Below are positions 5,870 to 7,916 of a stretch of 7,916 nucleotides of DNA, one piece after another. The stretch lies in the NCBI GenBank assembly GCA_026390275.1, contig JAPLGF010000365.1:1-7916 (forward strand), in the 5' to 3' direction. The position numbers and the translations under genes were made by a program. Each line of letters starts with the position of its first letter. Within the stretch, counting starts at the first letter, position 1. This stretch comes from Candidatus Atribacteria bacterium (GTDB lineage: Bacteria; Atribacterota; Atribacteria; Atribacterales; Atribacteraceae). Below the pieces are notes generated by a model. That model was not told the origin of the DNA and searched no databases. It saw only the letters and a list, made by a program, of their open reading frames with translations.

Positions 5870-7159
5870 ATGTCTCTTTGTATAATCACCGGAACCCACT
5901 GGGGCGATGAAGGAAAAGGAAAGATTGTTGACTGTCTGAGCCAGAATGCCGATGTCGTCGTGCGAGCTCAGGGAGGAAGTAATGCCGGTCACACCGTGGT
6001 GACCGGAAAAGAGAAGTATGTCTTCCATCTCATTCCCTCCGGCATCCTCCACCCCGGAACCCTCTGCCTTCTGGGAGATGGCATGGTCATCAATCCCTCG
6101 TCTCTCCTTGAGGAGATGAAGGTGCTCACCGGAAAGAATCTGGGCGATGCCCTGAAACGGCTCTATATCAGCGGGAAAGCCCATCTGGTCATGCCCTACC
6201 ACCAGCTCCTGGACGGGCTGATGGAAAGCTTCCGGAAAAAGGGGAAGATTGGAACCACCGGACAAGGAATCGGTCCTGCCTACGAAGACAAAGTCGCCCG
6301 CTGGGGAATCCGGGTTGCTGATTTACTGGATGAAAAGGGTTTCGCCGAGAAGCTCTCGGTCACTCTCCAATATAAAAATCGCATACTGGAAAATGTGTTT
6401 CGGCACCCACCGCTTCTCTTTGATACCATTTTCCAGGAATATCGGGGGTATGGTGAAACTCTCTCCCATTTTATCACCGATACCTCGAAAATGGCGTATG
6501 AAGCCGTAGAATCCGGTCAGAAGGTGATCATCGAGGGAGCGCAGGGAACCATGCTGGACCTGGACCACGGAACCTACCCCTTCGTGACCTCCTCCCATCC
6601 GGCGTCCGCCGGGTCGTTGCTGGGAGCGGGAATCGGACCGGTGAACGGTATCGAAATCATCGGTATCTGCAAAGCCTATACCTCCCGGGTGGGGGAGGGA
6701 CCGTTCCCCACTGAATGCCGAGATGAGACCGGAGAGTTTTTACGGGAAAAAGGGCACGAATACGGTGCCACCACCGGTCGTCCCCGGCGTTGTGGCTGGT
6801 TGGATGGGGTGGTGTTGAAATACGCAGTGCGGGTTAATTCCATCACATCGCTGGTGATCACCAAGCTCGACATCCTGGGGGGACTTCCCCACATCCAGCT
6901 GTGTACCGGATACCAGGTGGGAAACGAGAAAACCTCGGTTGTACCGCTGAGCAGCGAGGCCTGGAACCAGTGTCAGCCGGTGTACGACGAGCTGGATGGT
7001 TGGGAGGAAGACATCTCCGAGATACACTCCTATGGTGAACTTCCCGCTGCCACCCGTCGTTACCTGGAATTCATCGAAGACTTCACCTCCATCCCGGTGG
7101 GTATCATCTCCGTGGGACCTGACCGCAACCAGACGATTATCCGGAAGGAATATTTTTAG
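5870..7159 (+). CDS. purA: Adenylosuccinate synthetase
   Basis: Couples IMP and aspartate using GTP to form adenylosuccinate, the first step from IMP to AMP. The 429-residue protein is full length. The P-loop region GTHWGDEGKGK places the catalytic Asp13 at its E. coli position, and SNAGH gives the catalytic His41. GIGPAYEDKVAR matches the second family signature. EGAQGTMLDLDHGTYPF follows (EGAQG at 222-226), then GEGPFPTE, and GATTGRPRR with Arg304 and Arg306 for substrate binding. The C-terminal part has TKLDILGG, the usual guanine-recognition motif. The start is certain: GAGGAGGT at 5856-5863 sits 6 bases before the ATG. Two residues differ from the commonest form: Gln10 of QWGDEGKG is His10, and VTSSN reads VTSSH (His243). 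Core catalytic residues are intact, so an active enzyme is expected. It lies 84 bases after guaA and 7 bases before ligA. purB, the next pathway step, is not in this window. Confidence 0.97.
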   Translation: MSLCIITGTHWGDEGKGKIVDCLSQNADVVVRAQGGSNAGHTVVTGKEKYVFHLIPSGILHPGTLCLLGDGMVINPSSLLEEMKVLTGKNLGDALKRLYISGKAHLVMPYHQLLDGLMESFRKKGKIGTTGQGIGPAYEDKVARWGIRVADLLDEKGFAEKLSVTLQYKNRILENVFRHPPLLFDTIFQEYRGYGETLSHFITDTSKMAYEAVESGQKVIIEGAQGTMLDLDHGTYPFVTSSHPASAGSLLGAGIGPVNGIEIIGICKAYTSRVGEGPFPTECRDETGEFLREKGHEYGATTGRPRRCGWLDGVVLKYAVRVNSITSLVITKLDILGGLPHIQLCTGYQVGNEKTSVVPLSSEAWNQCQPVYDELDGWEEDISEIHSYGELPAATRRYLEFIEDFTSIPVGIISVGPDRNQTIIRKEYF

Positions 7160-7164
7160 GGAGG
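7159..7164 (+). promoter_or_regulatory. ligA ribosome binding site overlapping the purA stop codon
   Basis: GGGAGG begins with the last base of the purA TAG. Spacing to the ATG at 7167 is only 2 bases, which is unusually tight, while the adjacent in-frame GTG at 7170 lies 5 bases away, a normal distance. The overlap with the purA stop suggests re-initiation by ribosomes finishing purA. Confidence 0.6.
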
Positions 7165-7166
7165 AT

Positions 7167-7916
7167 ATGGTGGTAGAGGAGCGGGAAACCATCCGACAAC
7201 AGATCAAACAGCTGCGGACAGCAATTCGAGAAGCCGATTATCAGTACTATGTCCAGAACCAGCCGGAGCTTTCCGATGATGAATACGACGCCTTGCTGCG
7301 CAAACTCCTGGAACTGGAGAGCCGGTACCCGGCATTCATCACTCCCGATTCGCCCACCCAGCGGGTATCGGGAATACCCCAGGAGAGTTTTCCTCCCTTC
7401 GTTCATTATCGGCCGCTCATGAGTCTGAGCAACGGATTCGCCGAGAAGGAGATCAGCGAGTTTGACCAACGGGTCAGACGCCTCCTGGGAAGGGAGCAGG
7501 TTGATTATGTGGTGGAACTCAAGATCGATGGACTGGCCATGAATCTTCGTTATGAGGAAGGCGTTCTCACCCACGGGGCAACCCGGGGAGACGGAACCAC
7601 CGGGGAGGACGTGACTTCTAATATCCGTACCATTAAAACCATCCCTCTCCGTTTGCAGGGACCCTCGGTCCCGGCGGTGATGGAAGTGCAGGGAGAGGTG
7701 TATATGCGCAAGAGGGATTTCCTTCGGCTCAACGAAGAACGTAAAAAAAGGGACGAAACCCCCTTTGCCAACACCCGCAATGCCGCGGCCGGGTCCCTGC
7801 GTCAGCTCGATGCGCGTATCACCGCCACCAGGAAGCTTCACCTTTTCGTCTATGGAGCGACCTTCCTCGAGAGAAGCGAAATTCCCACCACTCAGTGGGA
7901 CCTCCTACACGATTTA
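7167..7916 (+). CDS. ligA: NAD-dependent DNA ligase LigA (3' truncated by window edge)
   Basis: Seals nicks in duplex DNA during replication and repair, using NAD+ for self-adenylation. The visible 250 residues run in frame to the last base; full-length LigA is about 670, so the OB-fold, zinc finger, helix-hairpin-helix and BRCT parts lie beyond the edge. The Ia domain (about 1-75) has YYVQNQPELSDDEYD, the NMN-binding patch with Asp37, Tyr40 and Asp41. The nucleotidyltransferase domain has the adenylated lysine Lys119 in ELKIDG, ATRGDGTTGEDVT (Arg140), EVQGEVYM and FANTRNAAAGSLRQLD. Two positions differ from the usual form: EVRGE reads EVQGE (Gln175) and ANPRN reads ANTRN (Thr203). The start may be ATG 7167 or GTG 7170; the latter is better spaced from GGGAGG. 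The 7-base gap after purA implies co-transcription. Family identity is secure. Confidence 0.95.
   Translation, partial: MVVEERETIRQQIKQLRTAIREADYQYYVQNQPELSDDEYDALLRKLLELESRYPAFITPDSPTQRVSGIPQESFPPFVHYRPLMSLSNGFAEKEISEFDQRVRRLLGREQVDYVVELKIDGLAMNLRYEEGVLTHGATRGDGTTGEDVTSNIRTIKTIPLRLQGPSVPAVMEVQGEVYMRKRDFLRLNEERKKRDETPFANTRNAAAGSLRQLDARITATRKLHLFVYGATFLERSEIPTTQWDLLHDL

Noticed and set aside
7137..7841. 234-codon minus-strand ORF opposite ligA
   Set aside because: The plus-strand frame from 7167 is clearly LigA with its KIDG motif; the antisense frame is a shadow.

Overview
This window is a compact stretch of bacterial housekeeping genes, all on the plus strand, with moderately high GC and strong, well-spaced ribosome binding sites. 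Order: 3' part of tsaD (tRNA t6A modification), groEL (chaperonin), a guaB3-type IMP dehydrogenase, guaA (GMP synthase), purA (adenylosuccinate synthase) and the 5' part of ligA (NAD-dependent DNA ligase). I found no mobile element, CRISPR array, tRNA, rRNA, defence gene or unknown protein family. I do not see a previously undescribed system, and the findings are graded accordingly.

Region by region: tsaD enters from the left edge, missing roughly its first dozen residues. A 185-base gap holds a small hairpin, the best promoter candidate of the window and a 12-base palindrome, then groEL, which is monocistronic and has no groES next to it. A perfect 21-bp hairpin closes groEL. A 282-base non-coding stretch follows, holding a perfect 28-base palindrome of the dispersed-repeat kind and a short TTTAC-type heptamer repeat. 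Then guaB3 and guaA overlap by one base. An 84-base gap with three TTTAC heptamer units precedes purA, and ligA starts about 7 bases after purA and runs off the right edge.

How the genes fit together: GuaB3 (IMP to XMP) and GuaA (XMP to GMP) form the guanine branch and PurA (IMP to adenylosuccinate) opens the adenine branch, so the block from 3084 to 7159 is an IMP branch-point module. TsaD, GroEL and LigA are unrelated housekeeping functions. Placing tsaD, groESL and guaBA near each other is familiar from Firmicutes-like genomes, and the GroEL apical domain reads like clostridial GroELs. GuaB3, however, is known mainly from Actinobacteria, Cyanobacteria and several deep-branching phyla. My best guess is a deep-branching or Firmicutes-related bacterium (for example Atribacterota- or Synergistota-like). 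This is an inference from general familiarity; no marker in the window settles it.
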